The notes: a model not told the origin generated them from the sequence alone. Shown: positions 1 through 7,442, counted from the stretch's first letter. The stretch: 64,000 nt of DNA from VXNE01 sp963664635 (GCA_963664635.1 OY761542.1:5270001-5334000); one strand, 5' to 3'. Made by a program: numbers and translations.

Positions 1-748
1 TGTAGTGCATCACGCACGCGTTGGCTCCGCCGGCCACGATCGACGGGTACGCCGGCGAGCGTGCGCCGCTCGCCAGGAACTCGTGGATCAGTTCGGCCTC
101 GAGCTGCCCCTCCGTGATGCCGGGGGCACACCACCGCATGGCCCGGACGTGGGCGCGCACGGTAATCTCCGCGGCCGCCGCCAGCAGGCGGCGTTCCGCC
201 GGGGACTTGTACAGCCGCTGCTCGTGCAGCAGCGACTTCAGCGAGACGAACTCGCCCGGCGGACTCGCGCCGCTCGCTTCTTTCGCCCGCAGGTCGCGGA
301 CCCAGCCGATGAGGCGTCCATCGAAGTCCGGCAACTCGCCCAGGGTCACGTAGACGCGCCCGCGACCCTCGACGATTCCCGGCAGGATGTCGTCCAGGTC
401 GGCATAAGGGAAGGCGTCGTCGAGCCCCAACACCTGGCTGGCGCGCTCGGGTCCGAGACGCTCCCCGGTGTAGCGCTCCGCGCCGGGGTCGCGCTCGCGG
501 CAGAACAGGATCGTCTCCCCCTGCCGCCGCCCCGGCACGAGAGCGAGCACGCAATCGGGCTCCTCGAACCCCGTCAGATAGTAGAAGTCGCTGTCCTGGC
601 GAAACGGGTACTCGGCGTCGCGGTTGCGGTACCGCACGCGGGCGCTCGGCAGCAGCGCCACCGAGCCGGCCTCCATCGCGCCCATCAGGCGGGCCCGGCG
701 CCTCCGGTACTCTTCCGGAGAGACGCCCCTTTCAGGTCTCTCGCGCAT
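1..748 (-). CDS. pepP: Xaa-Pro aminopeptidase PepP, C-terminal part outside the window
   Basis: Cytosolic metallopeptidase that removes the N-terminal residue of peptides with proline in position 2. Only the first 249 residues are visible. They form the aminopeptidase-P N-terminal domain, with the typical run RQDSDFYYLTGFEEPD at about residues 50-65 and the conserved stretch LHEQRLYKSPAE entering the pita-bread catalytic domain. The metal ligands lie beyond the left edge. I chose ATG at 748; the frame stays open upstream but offers no better start. The gene is divergent from the zapB-like/zapA pair. The ygfB gene that commonly sits between zapA and pepP in gammaproteobacteria is absent: only 168 bp separate the two starts, and these include a short 12-bp direct repeat near 800-830. 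Confidence 0.9.
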   Translation of the reverse strand, partial: MRERPERGVSPEEYRRRRARLMGAMEAGSVALLPSARVRYRNRDAEYPFRQDSDFYYLTGFEEPDCVLALVPGRRQGETILFCRERDPGAERYTGERLGPERASQVLGLDDAFPYADLDDILPGIVEGRGRVYVTLGELPDFDGRLIGWVRDLRAKEASGASPPGEFVSLKSLLHEQRLYKSPAERRLLAAAAEITVRAHVRAMRWCAPGITEGQLEAELIHEFLASGARSPAYPSIVAGGANACVMHY

Positions 749-916
749 GCTCCGGGTGTCGCGGTCGCCGTCGCTTTTTTCGGCGCCGTTATCGACGCTG
801 TCTTCGGCGATGTTTTCGGCGATGTTTTCGGCGCCATTTTGCGGCCGGACGGCTTCACATGACGGCCAATTCACGCCACACTATCCGCACCCAAACGCGA
901 TGTCGAGGGTGGGGGG

Positions 917-1120
917 TTGTCCGATCTCGGGGTCCTCGAACAGCGGATCGACGAACTGGTCGAGTTGGTCCGCGTACTGAGTACGGAAAACCGGGCGCTC
1001 AAGGCCCAGCGTCAGGCGTTGACCGCCGAACGCGCCAGACTGCTCGAACGGAACGAACGCGCGAGCAGCAAGGTCGACTCGATGATCGGACGTCTGAAAG
1101 CGCTGGAGGGCGCGTCGTGA
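917..1120 (+). CDS. ZapB-like coiled-coil protein (TIGR02449 type)
   Basis: A 67-residue, almost entirely coiled-coil protein with regular heptads from residue 5 to 62, including the run LVRVLSTENRALKAQ. Small coiled-coil proteins of this type precede zapA in many gammaproteobacteria and are annotated as TIGR02449 or ZapB-like; a role in Z-ring organisation is inferred from that position. It begins with TTG at 917 behind a G-rich Shine-Dalgarno tract (GAGGGTGGGGGG) and overlaps the zapA start (GTGA), implying translational coupling. No other start gives a better family length. Confidence 0.75.
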   Translation: MSDLGVLEQRIDELVELVRVLSTENRALKAQRQALTAERARLLERNERASSKVDSMIGRLKALEGAS

Positions 1121-1419
1121 GCGAATCGGTCACGGTCTCCGTGCAGATCCTCGGCAAGCCGTTCCAGGTGAGTTGCGGCGTGGACGAGGCCGAACAGGTG
1201 AGCGCCGCCGCCCGCCTGCTCGACGAGCGCATGCACGAGATTCACGACACCCGAAAGGTCCTGGGGTTCGATCGCATCGCCATCATGGCGGCCCTCAACA
1301 TCGCCCACGACTACCTCGCCTCCCAGGCCGACCACACGCGCCTCTCCGGCGCCGCCGGCGACAAGGTCACGGAACTGACCGACAAGGTCACCGAGGCGCT
1401 GGCTGCGGCGGAGTCCTGA
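1117..1419 (+). CDS. zapA: Cell division protein ZapA
   Basis: A 100-residue FtsZ-binding protein that cross-links FtsZ filaments at mid-cell. The N-terminal beta region VSVQILGKPFQVSC is followed by the conserved helix with LLDERMHEIHDTRK and FDRIAIMAALNIAHDYL, then a C-terminal coiled coil for dimerisation. The GTG start at 1117 overlaps the stop of the zapB-like gene. The same frame is open upstream to 859, but that longer reading would swallow the zapB-like gene and add a low-complexity N-terminus foreign to the family. The 6S RNA gene lies downstream, as in other gammaproteobacteria. Confidence 0.9.
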   Translation: MSESVTVSVQILGKPFQVSCGVDEAEQVSAAARLLDERMHEIHDTRKVLGFDRIAIMAALNIAHDYLASQADHTRLSGAAGDKVTELTDKVTEALAAAES

Positions 1420-1474
1420 CGCGGACGACGTTGCGGCCCGATCCGTGTCCCCTGCAGCGGGCGCTGCCAAGTCC

Positions 1475-1534
1475 GAACGCGAAGGGCCCGAACGCGAAAG
1501 GCCCAAACGCGAAGGGCCCAAACGCGAAGGGCTT
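1475..1534 (+). repeat. Four tandem 15-bp repeats between zapA and ssrS
   Basis: Four head-to-tail copies of the 15-mer GAACGCGAAGGGCCC, at 1475-1489, 1490-1504, 1505-1519 and 1520-1534. They differ by one or two bases each. The last copy ends inside the proposed -35 element of the 6S promoter. There are no spacers, so it is not a CRISPR array. Copy number could vary by slippage. Confidence 0.85.
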
Positions 1535-1561
1535 GCGTCTTGCCCCGATCAGGGATTAACT
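1533..1561 (+). promoter_or_regulatory. Candidate sigma-70 promoter of 6S RNA
   Basis: TTGCGT (1533-1538), a 17-nt spacer and TTAACT (1556-1561). The predicted start, about 7 nt downstream, falls at 1568-1569, exactly where the 5' strand of the 6S closing stem begins. Agreement of the two independent predictions is the main support. Confidence 0.5.
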
Positions 1562-1568
1562 GACGCCA

Positions 1569-1784
1569 GTCTCCTGGGGTGTTCGCCAGTCGGTGTCGTC
1601 CTTGAACCGTTGAGAAACCAAAGGGGGCTCCGCTGCGAGAGCGGTGCGCAAGCCCGGCGCGGCCCGACAACGCCATCGGCGCTGTTCGCGAGGTCGCCCC
1701 GGGAAGCCTTGGGCACTCGCAAGAGTTCCCGCTCTGAACCGGAACGGTTCAGGGCAAACCAGGCAGCGGCGCCATCGGGAGACG
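1569..1784 (+). ncRNA. ssrS: 6S RNA (RNA polymerase-sigma70 regulator)
   Basis: The RNA mimics an open promoter and sequesters sigma-70 holoenzyme in stationary phase. Evidence is position (between zapA and fau, as in E. coli) and structure. The 5' end GTCTCC (1569-1574) pairs with GGAGAC near 1778-1783. The 3' half contains the hairpin CTGAACC-GGAAC-GGTTCAG followed by GGCAGCGGCGCCATC, closely matching the E. coli 3' region with its CTTGAACC/GGTTCAAG hairpin and GCGGCGGCATC. A GAAGCCTT motif in the middle also corresponds. At about 216 nt it is longer than E. coli 6S (about 184 nt). Exact ends are inferred. Confidence 0.85.
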
Positions 1785-1882
1785 GGCCTTGAGCGGGCGG
1801 GGGAGGCTGCGGGGCGATCGCCTTGCCGGCCTCCGGCCCGCATTCCCGGGACATTCCCTTGATCTCCCTGTGCGACCCGTCC

Positions 1883-2446
1883 GTGCGCTCCGTGCGTAAG
1901 ACACTGCGCGCCCGCCGTCGCGCACTGACCGAGGCCGAACAGGCGCGACACGGCCTTGCGGTCTGCCGCCAGCTCTTTGCATCCGCCCTCGTCCTGCGGG
2001 GCCGCATCGCGGCCTACGCGGCTTTCGACGGGGAGCTCGATCTGTGGCCCTTCATCGCGCGCTACCCGCGTATCGCGCTGCCCGTGATCGAGCCGTCGAC
2101 CCGGATGACATTCCGGCCGTTCCGGATGGGCGAGCCGTTGCGGACCAACCGCTTCGGCATCCACGAGCCCACGCGGGGTCGGCCGCTCGGCCCCCTGGCC
2201 CTGTCCGCCGTGCTGACGCCGCTGGTGGGCTTCGCCGAAGACGGCAGCCGCCTCGGCATGGGTGCCGGCTATTACGACCGCCGCTTCGCGAACGCGCACC
2301 GCCCGGCCATGATCGGAGTCGCCCACGAGCTGCAGGGCGTCGAACGACTGCCGCGCCGCGATTGGGACGTCCCCCTGGACGCCGTCGTCACCGAACGCGG
2401 CTGGCGGACCTTCACCGAGCGGGGCCGGACCATGCGGCTATACTGA
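1883..2446 (+). CDS. fau: 5-formyltetrahydrofolate cyclo-ligase
   Basis: Converts 5-formyl-THF to 5,10-methenyl-THF with ATP, rescuing a dead-end folate. The N-terminal basic helix VRKTLRARRRAL and the glycine-rich ATP-binding signature GMGAGYYDRR (about residues 125-134) define the family. Start is uncertain because the frame has no ATG near the N-terminus. GTG at 1883 gives 187 residues, near the family norm; TTG at 1823 would add 20 atypical residues, and GTG at 1892 is a third option. The gene lies about 100 bp downstream of 6S RNA, so co-transcription with ssrS, as known in E. coli, is plausible. def follows 4 nt after its stop. Confidence 0.9.
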   Translation: MRSVRKTLRARRRALTEAEQARHGLAVCRQLFASALVLRGRIAAYAAFDGELDLWPFIARYPRIALPVIEPSTRMTFRPFRMGEPLRTNRFGIHEPTRGRPLGPLALSAVLTPLVGFAEDGSRLGMGAGYYDRRFANAHRPAMIGVAHELQGVERLPRRDWDVPLDAVVTERGWRTFTERGRTMRLY

Positions 2447-2450
2447 CCCG

Positions 2451-3011
2451 ATGGCCGTTCGCAAGATCATCCGCATGGGCCATCCGAACCTGCGGCGGCC
2501 CGCCCGGCCGCTATTGCCGGAGGAATTGGACAGCGACGCGCTGCACCGGCTGGTGGCCGACATGATCGACACCCTGCACGACTACGGCGGCATCGGGCTC
2601 GCCGCGCCCCAGGTCAACGAGGGCCTGCGGCTCGCGATCGTGGAGATCCCGGACGGCGCGACACGATACGGCGACCTCGACCGGACGCCGCTGACCGTCT
2701 GCGTCAATCCCGAGATCGAAGTTCTCGATCCCGCGAGCGCCGGGTACTGGGAGGGCTGCCTGTCCATCCCCGGTCTGCGCGGCTGGGTCGAGCGACCGCA
2801 GCACATCAGGGTGCGCTTTCTCGACCTGCAGGGAGAGACCCACGAGATCGAGGCCAGGGGCTTCCACGCAACCGTGTTCCAGCACGAGTTCGACCACCTC
2901 GACGGACGTCTCTACGTCGATCACGTATCGGATTCCACCCGTCTCGTGTTCGAGGACGAGTACGCCCGCTACATCCTGCCCCGCGAAGAAGCCGCCGCGG
3001 GCGGGGGATAG
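2451..3011 (+). CDS. def: Peptide deformylase
   Basis: Fe(II)-type hydrolase removing the formyl group from nascent polypeptides. All three signature motifs are present: GIGLAAPQ (47-54), EGCLSIPG (101-108, metal ligand Cys103) and QHEFDHLDG (144-152, metal ligands His145 and His149, catalytic Glu146). At 186 residues it is slightly long for the family. ATG at 2451 is 4 nt after the fau stop, so the two are probably translated from one message. It is not paired with fmt here, unlike the common def-fmt arrangement; a second def elsewhere is possible. Confidence 0.93.
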   Translation: MAVRKIIRMGHPNLRRPARPLLPEELDSDALHRLVADMIDTLHDYGGIGLAAPQVNEGLRLAIVEIPDGATRYGDLDRTPLTVCVNPEIEVLDPASAGYWEGCLSIPGLRGWVERPQHIRVRFLDLQGETHEIEARGFHATVFQHEFDHLDGRLYVDHVSDSTRLVFEDEYARYILPREEAAAGGG

Positions 3012-3034
3012 CCCGGAGGACGGCCGGCCGCGCG

Positions 3035-3700
3035 ATGGAACGGGACCGGATCAAGGCCGCCGTCGCCAGGGCTGCCGTGGACCTGATCGAACCGCAGCTC
3101 GCGACCGATACCGTCGTGGGGGTCGGCACGGGGAGCACGGCCGATCTCTTCATCGACGCCTTGGCCGGCATTCGACACAAGTTCGACGCCGCCGTCTCGA
3201 GTTCGGACGCTTCCACCGCACGGCTCCGGGCGCACGGCGTCCACGTCATCGACCTGAACGCGGCGCCCGCCGTGGCGGTCTACGTGGACGGCGCCGACGA
3301 GGTCGATCCCTCCCGGGCGCTGATCAAGGGGGGAGGAGGGGCGCTGACGCGCGAGAAGATCGTAGCGGCGACGGCGGAGTGGTTCATCTGCATCGTGGAC
3401 GACAGCAAGCCCGTGCAGCGCCTCGGGGACTTTCCGCTGCCCGTGGAAGTGATTCCCATGGCCCGCGGGCTCGTCGCCCGGCGCCTGGCCAGCCTCGGCG
3501 GCCAACCGGTGTACCGCCAGGGGTTCGTCACGGACAACGGCAACGTCATCCTGGACCTACACGGCCTGTCCATCGCCGACCCGGACGGCCTGGAACGGGA
3601 GATCAACGGCATCCCGGGCGTCGTGACGAACGGCATCTTCGCCGCCGAGCGGCCCGAGGTCGTGCTCGTGGGCACGCCCGGGGGCGTCGAACGGCGGTAG
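3035..3700 (+). CDS. rpiA: Ribose-5-phosphate isomerase A
   Basis: Interconverts ribose-5-phosphate and ribulose-5-phosphate in the pentose phosphate pathway. Motifs in order: phosphate-binding GVGTGST (29-35), active-site DGADEVD (85-91) and KGGGGALTREK (98-108). Length 221 is normal. ATG at 3035 follows def by 23 nt. The fau-rpiA neighbourhood is known from enterobacteria. The TAG stop is the TAG of the GTAG head of a REP palindrome (3697-3720). Confidence 0.95.
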   Translation: MERDRIKAAVARAAVDLIEPQLATDTVVGVGTGSTADLFIDALAGIRHKFDAAVSSSDASTARLRAHGVHVIDLNAAPAVAVYVDGADEVDPSRALIKGGGGALTREKIVAATAEWFICIVDDSKPVQRLGDFPLPVEVIPMARGLVARRLASLGGQPVYRQGFVTDNGNVILDLHGLSIADPDGLEREINGIPGVVTNGIFAAERPEVVLVGTPGGVERR

Positions 3701-3720
3701 GGACGGGCTTGTCCCGTCCC
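3697..3720 (+). repeat. REP-like palindrome, copy 1, overlapping the rpiA stop codon
   Basis: GTAG followed by the hairpin GGGACGGG-CTTGT-CCCGTCCC. A GTAG head in front of a GC-rich palindrome is the hallmark of REP elements mobilised by RAYT (TnpA-REP) transposases. Other copies are at 4316-4387 and 59730-59768. The TAG of GTAG is the stop codon of rpiA. Confidence 0.75.
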
Positions 3721-3873
3721 GTCTCCGACCGCGACTTGCCGAGATTTCCTACAGACAGACGCGTCCTGCCGCCGTCAAGATGGCGCTGCGGTCGCACGCT
3801 GCATCCCGCGCCAGTGGGGTGCCGGCGATGCGGCCGCCGGACACATTCGCTATTCTTGGAGGAGGGACCCACC

Positions 3874-4314
3874 ATGAGCCAACCCGTGGTAGACACGCTG
3901 GAGCTCTGCGACGCCTTGCGGAAGACGGGCATGGAACACGAGCAGGCCGAGGGCGTCGCGCGCGCCCTGAACAAGGAACTGGGGGAGCATGTCGTCACGC
4001 ACGGTGCCATGCGGGCCGGATTCCAGGAGGTGCGCGGCGACATCCAGGCGGCCCGCGCCGAGACCCACGCGGCATTCCAGCAGGCGCGCACCGAGACCCA
4101 GCAGGCGCGCGCCGAGACCCAACAGGTGCGCACCGATCTGCAGGCGGAAATCCGGGCCGTGGATCACAAGGTGGATCTCGTCCGTTCGGAACTCGGTGGC
4201 CGGATAGACGCCGTCGACTCGAAGCTCACATTCATGGTCGCCGGCTTCGGTCTCGTCCTGACGGTCCTGACGGTGGCGGGCGGCATGGGCCTGTTCCAGC
4301 TCGCACCCACGTAA
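3874..4314 (+). CDS. DUF1640-like coiled-coil protein with C-terminal membrane anchor
   Basis: A 146-residue protein with ATG at 3874 behind a strong GGAGGAG site. An N-terminal helical segment (LCDALRKTGMEHEQAEGVAR, residues 11-30) resembles the head of bacterial DUF1640 proteins. A coiled coil follows at about 45-115, then one transmembrane helix at about 119-140 and a short tail. Residues 68-88 are built from the heptad QQARAET, encoded by near-identical 21-bp DNA repeats. Function is unknown; a membrane-tethered structural or scaffolding role is only a guess. It lies between two REP elements and is convergent with fba. Confidence 0.65.
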   Translation: MSQPVVDTLELCDALRKTGMEHEQAEGVARALNKELGEHVVTHGAMRAGFQEVRGDIQAARAETHAAFQQARTETQQARAETQQVRTDLQAEIRAVDHKVDLVRSELGGRIDAVDSKLTFMVAGFGLVLTVLTVAGGMGLFQLAPT

Positions 4315-4315
4315 C

Positions 4316-4387
4316 GTAGGGGACGGGCTTGTCCCGTCCCGAATTCGTGCACGAATCCAGCGCGGGCGACCGCAAGGGTCGCCCTAC
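4316..4387. repeat. Inverted pair of REP elements (REPIN-like)
   Basis: Left half on the plus strand: GTAG (4316-4319) then GGGACGGG-CTTGT-CCCGTCCC. Right half on the minus strand: GTAG (4387-4384) then GGCGACC-CTTGC-GGTCGCC. The spacer contains GAATTCGTGC, also found beside the copy at 59730. The left GTAG is 2 nt after the stop of the coiled-coil gene, and the right GTAG contains the fba stop codon. Placed between convergent 3' ends, the pair could also act as a bidirectional terminator or mRNA stabiliser. Confidence 0.7.
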
Positions 4388-5406
4388 GCCGCCGCTTCCA
4401 TCCCGGAGTCGTAGCGGCCGAGCGTGGCCGCGCCGTTCAGGCGCGCCCGCAGGGCCAATTGGCGCTGCGCGGTGGGGACGTTGTCCGCACTGCCGCCCCA
4501 CGCCTTCAGGGCCGGCTCCTGGAGCGCCCGCCCGTAGGAAAAGCTGAGCCGCCAGGGCAGACTCTCCCCGCCCGCGTTCATCGCGTTCAGGTGCTCCGTC
4601 GACTGGACCGCGGTCTGCCCGCCGGAGAGAAACACCACGCCGGGCACCGCGGCGGGTACGGCGTTGCGCAGGCAGGCGACCGTCCGCTCGGCGACCTCGG
4701 CAACCGGGGCCTGCCGGCCGCAGTCCTTGCCGGAAAGGACCATGGAGGCCTTGAGGACCGTACCCTCGAGGTGCACGTCCTGTTCCGCGAGCGCCGCGTA
4801 GAGCGCCCGGAGCGTCGACCGCGAGGCCGCGTCGCACGCGTCGATGTCGTGCGCGCCGTCCATCAGCACTTCCGGCTCCACGATCGGCACGATGCCGGCG
4901 TCCTGGCAGAACGACGCGTAGAGGGCCAGGGAGTACATGTTGGCCTCGATGCACGCGCCGCTCGGCAGCCCGTCCCCGATCATGATGACCGCCCGCCACT
5001 TGGCGAACCCCGCGCCGAGTTCCCGGTACTCGACGAGCCGGTCCCGGAGCCCGTCGAGCCCCTGCGTGAACTTCTCACCCGGGTGCAGGGGCATGTCGAC
5101 CGTGCCCCGGTCCACCTTGATGCCCGGAATGCTGCCGTTCGCGGCGATGTGCTCCGGAAAGGCCGCGCCGGCGCCGGTGCGCTGGCGAATCGTCTCGTCG
5201 AACAGGATGTAGCCGGACAGGTGCTCGGAAGAGCCCTCGGCCGTGATGAGCAGCTCGCGGTAGGCCCGGCGACTCTCTTCGTTCGAATCGACCCCGATGG
5301 AGTCGAAGCGGCGCTTGCAGGTCGGGTGGCTCTCGTCCATGGCGAGAATCCCCCGGCCCGGAGCGACCATGGCGTTCGCCGTCTCTTCGAGTAGCTGCCG
5401 ATTCAT
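4384..5406 (-). CDS. fba: Fructose-bisphosphate aldolase, class I
   Basis: Schiff-base aldolase of glycolysis and gluconeogenesis. Visible features are GRGILAMDES near the N-terminus (residues 17-26), AKWRAV at 135-140, the IVEPEVLMDG strand at 174-183, Schiff-base Lys219 in LKASMVL, and the phosphate-binding FLSGGQ loop. ATG at 5406 has GGAGG 11 nt upstream and gives 340 residues, normal for bacterial class I enzymes; the frame is open further upstream, but that extension runs into the hairpin array. Unlike many gammaproteobacteria the gene is not beside pgk, which is nearly 40 kb away here. Confidence 0.93.
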   Translation of the reverse strand: MNRQLLEETANAMVAPGRGILAMDESHPTCKRRFDSIGVDSNEESRRAYRELLITAEGSSEHLSGYILFDETIRQRTGAGAAFPEHIAANGSIPGIKVDRGTVDMPLHPGEKFTQGLDGLRDRLVEYRELGAGFAKWRAVIMIGDGLPSGACIEANMYSLALYASFCQDAGIVPIVEPEVLMDGAHDIDACDAASRSTLRALYAALAEQDVHLEGTVLKASMVLSGKDCGRQAPVAEVAERTVACLRNAVPAAVPGVVFLSGGQTAVQSTEHLNAMNAGGESLPWRLSFSYGRALQEPALKAWGGSADNVPTAQRQLALRARLNGAATLGRYDSGMEAAA

Positions 5407-5445
5407 CTCAAGTCGTGCCTCCGCGACGCTGTTCCCAGGAAACCT

Positions 5446-5591
5446 CTGATCAAGCCCATCCATGGGCTTGATCAGGTCGCAAGACAAAACGCGGTTTCGT
5501 CTTGCTCCACAGATTCAATGGCTTACGCCATCGAATCTGGCGGCACATCCCTGTGCCGCGCTAGGGAAGCTCTTGATCAGAGCTTCCCTAG
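5446..5591. repeat. Array of five consecutive inverted repeats
   Basis: Five different hairpins in 146 bp. (1) 5446-5475, arms CTGATCAAGCCCAT, 2-nt centre, perfect. (2) 5479-5505, arms GCAAGACAAAAC, 3-nt loop, one mismatch. (3) 5510-5539, arms CAGATTCAATGGC, 4-nt loop, one mismatch. (4) 5540-5559, arms GCGGCACA, 4-nt loop, perfect. (5) 5561-5591, arms CTAGGGAAGCTCT, 5-nt loop, perfect. The block is AT-richer than its surroundings and lies between the acyl-CoA-dehydrogenase-like gene and fba, both leftward. Confidence 0.85.
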
Positions 5592-5625
5592 TTCGCCGGG
5601 CAGTATAGCCTCGACGCGGCGGCGG

Positions 5626-6681
5626 TCAGGCGCCGCCGGCCTGGTCCTCCACCAGGGCGCGCGCGTAGGGCAGGACCTGCGCCTCCCACTGCAGGCGCGC
5701 GTGGGCGCAGCCGGCGGTCACGTCGCGAAAGATGCGCTGCAGCTCCCGGCTTTCCTGCAGTTCGGCCCCGCCGGCGGCCTCGAACAGCCGTTGCGTCGCC
5801 CGGTTGCAGAGCCGTGCCGCAAATCCCGTGTCGCGCAGAATTCGCATCGTGACGAACCCGCCCGGCGTGGCGTCGGCGTCGAGGTCGTCCGCCGCCGCCA
5901 GCGTCAGCGTGCGCGCCGCGTCCACTTCCGCGCTGGCCTCTCCGAGCCGCAGGAGCAAGCCATCCTGGGCGGAACCTCCGATCTTGCGCGCGAACTCGCG
6001 CACGGCCGCCCGCGCGGCGCCGATGACGGGCCCCACGATCACCAGGACCAGGAGCGCCGCATACGGCACGATGATTCGCGAGAAGGGCAGGAGCCGTTCC
6101 GGCGGCACCGGGACGTCATCGCAGACCGCATCCTTCGAGCCGGTCCCCCGGAGGCCAATGACGTTCCAGCTCTCGTGGTCGATCTCGCACTCCGACTTGT
6201 GCAGCACGCCCAGGTGCGGCTCGCCGCGTGGCTGGGCGATGCCGAGCAGCAGCCAGTCGGCGTGGTCGCAGCCCGAGTTGAAGGTCCAGCGGCCACTCAC
6301 GAGCGCGCCTTCCTCGCCGATGGTCGGCGCGTGTCCGGCGGGACCGAGACTCGCGGACACCAGCGCCTTCGGATCGCTCCAGACCGCCTCGCGAACCGCC
6401 TCCGGATAGAGCGCCACCAGATAGTTGTGCATGCCCCACACGAAGTTGCACCAGCCCGTGGACATGCACCCCTCCGCCAGGAGGCCGCACACGTCGATGA
6501 ACTCGCGGATGGCGCAGGGGGACCCGGGCTTGAGCATCTGCGGCAGACCGGCGCCCTGCAGGGCGGCGAGCACTTCCGGGTGCAGGTGGCCGAGTCCTTC
6601 GGTGGCGGTCGCCCGCTGGCGCGCCAGCGTCGCGACCACGCCCGCGCGTTGACGCAGCGTCGGCGTCTCCTCGGCCTGCAT
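5626..6681 (-). CDS. Acyl-CoA dehydrogenase-fold flavoprotein (group D monooxygenase-like)
   Basis: A 351-residue protein with the acyl-CoA dehydrogenase layout: N-terminal helical domain with the LLAEGCMSTGW segment, a central beta domain (SGRWTFNSGCDHADWLLLG, then WNVIGLRGTGSKDAV) and a C-terminal four-helix domain. The SGRW...SG and GLRGTGS patterns resemble HsaA/DszC-type flavin-dependent hydroxylases more than true acyl-CoA dehydrogenases, and no obvious catalytic glutamate motif was found. Substrate unknown; in such two-component enzymes reduced flavin comes from a separate reductase, not seen here. It is slightly short for the family (about 390). Start at 6681. A VOC-family gene lies upstream on the same strand. 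Confidence 0.7.
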   Translation of the reverse strand: MQAEETPTLRQRAGVVATLARQRATATEGLGHLHPEVLAALQGAGLPQMLKPGSPCAIREFIDVCGLLAEGCMSTGWCNFVWGMHNYLVALYPEAVREAVWSDPKALVSASLGPAGHAPTIGEEGALVSGRWTFNSGCDHADWLLLGIAQPRGEPHLGVLHKSECEIDHESWNVIGLRGTGSKDAVCDDVPVPPERLLPFSRIIVPYAALLVLVIVGPVIGAARAAVREFARKIGGSAQDGLLLRLGEASAEVDAARTLTLAAADDLDADATPGGFVTMRILRDTGFAARLCNRATQRLFEAAGGAELQESRELQRIFRDVTAGCAHARLQWEAQVLPYARALVEDQAGGA

Positions 6682-6694
6682 GCCGGCGTCTAGG

Positions 6695-6737
6695 CGCGTC
6701 GCCTGGCGGCGACGCGATCGAGTTGCTTCGCAACTCG
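6695..6737. repeat. Two adjacent hairpins between co-directional genes
   Basis: Hairpin A at 6695-6716: arms CGCGTCGCC, 4-nt loop, perfect. Hairpin B at 6719-6737: arms CGAGTTGC, loop TTC, perfect. A diverged version of hairpin B in the opposite orientation occurs at 12855-12871. They sit between the stop of the VOC gene and the start of the acyl-CoA-dehydrogenase-like gene. Confidence 0.75.
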
Positions 6738-6792
6738 GAGGCGCTGTTCGTAAACTTGGCTCATCTGTCCACTCGAAGGATGCTCAAGGAAT

Positions 6793-7233
6793 CTAGAGCT
6801 CGAGCGGTGCGCCGAACGCGATTTTCTGAGGCTCTTCCCGCCACGCGTCCGACACGTCGACGTAGAACTCCAGCATGTTGCCGTCCGGGTCCCGGAAGTA
6901 CAGGGACCGCGTCACCTCGTGATCCACGGGCCGGCACCGGATCCCCGCCCCCTCGAGATGCGCCTTGGCTTCGCGCAGGGTGCCCATGGAGTCCCCGATC
7001 CTGAACGCGACGTGGGCCAGACCCACCGACTTCTCGCTCGCCCGCTCGGCGCCCGCCCCGACGGACGCGATGGCGAAGTCGTGATGATTGCCCAGGGTGA
7101 AGAACGTCATGTCCGGGTCCTCCCGGTGGGCGCACACGGTCATTCCGAGCACGTCGCGGTAGAAAGCCTCCGCGCGCTCCATATCGCCGACCTTGATGAC
7201 GACATGGCCCAACGATTCGATCCGCACGAGCAC
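6793..7233 (-). CDS. VOC-family (glyoxalase / extradiol dioxygenase fold) protein
   Basis: A 146-residue vicinal-oxygen-chelate protein with two beta-alpha-beta-beta-beta modules. The first opens with LGHVVIKV (His10), the second with GLAHVAFRI (His74), and LYFRDPDGNMLEFYVD supplies Glu122, giving the usual two-His one-Glu metal site. Substrate cannot be told from sequence; glyoxalase-like isomerase or extradiol dioxygenase chemistry are both possible. It is on the same strand as the acyl-CoA-dehydrogenase-like gene, from which two hairpins separate it. The start is GTG at 7233. Confidence 0.8.
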   Translation of the reverse strand: MLVRIESLGHVVIKVGDMERAEAFYRDVLGMTVCAHREDPDMTFFTLGNHHDFAIASVGAGAERASEKSVGLAHVAFRIGDSMGTLREAKAHLEGAGIRCRPVDHEVTRSLYFRDPDGNMLEFYVDVSDAWREEPQKIAFGAPLEL

Positions 7234-7442
7234 CTCCCGCCTGCACGTCGTCGACGCTCCGAAGATTGCGACCTTGCCGAAGCCGTTGTCAAATCACCGC
7301 GGGGGCTCCGTGACATGCCCGACCTCAACTTCATCGCCCATCCGCGCTGACCGGCACGCCGTTCGGCACCGCCCTGGACCTGTGCCTGATCCTCGCGGCC
7401 CTGTGCTGGATCCTGACGCTGGCGACGCGCGACTACTCGTGG

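Noticed and set aside
5..862. Long plus-strand reading frame at the left edge
   Set aside because: Antisense shadow of pepP; its protein is Arg/Ala/Gly-rich with no recognisable family, while the minus strand gives a clear aminopeptidase P domain.
859..1116. 86-codon N-terminal extension of zapA
   Set aside because: Overlaps the zapB-like gene and adds low-complexity sequence; the GTG at 1117 gives a family-length ZapA.
1475..1534. Possible CRISPR-like array between zapA and ssrS
   Set aside because: Repeats are directly adjacent with no spacers, only 15 bp long, and no cas genes are present.
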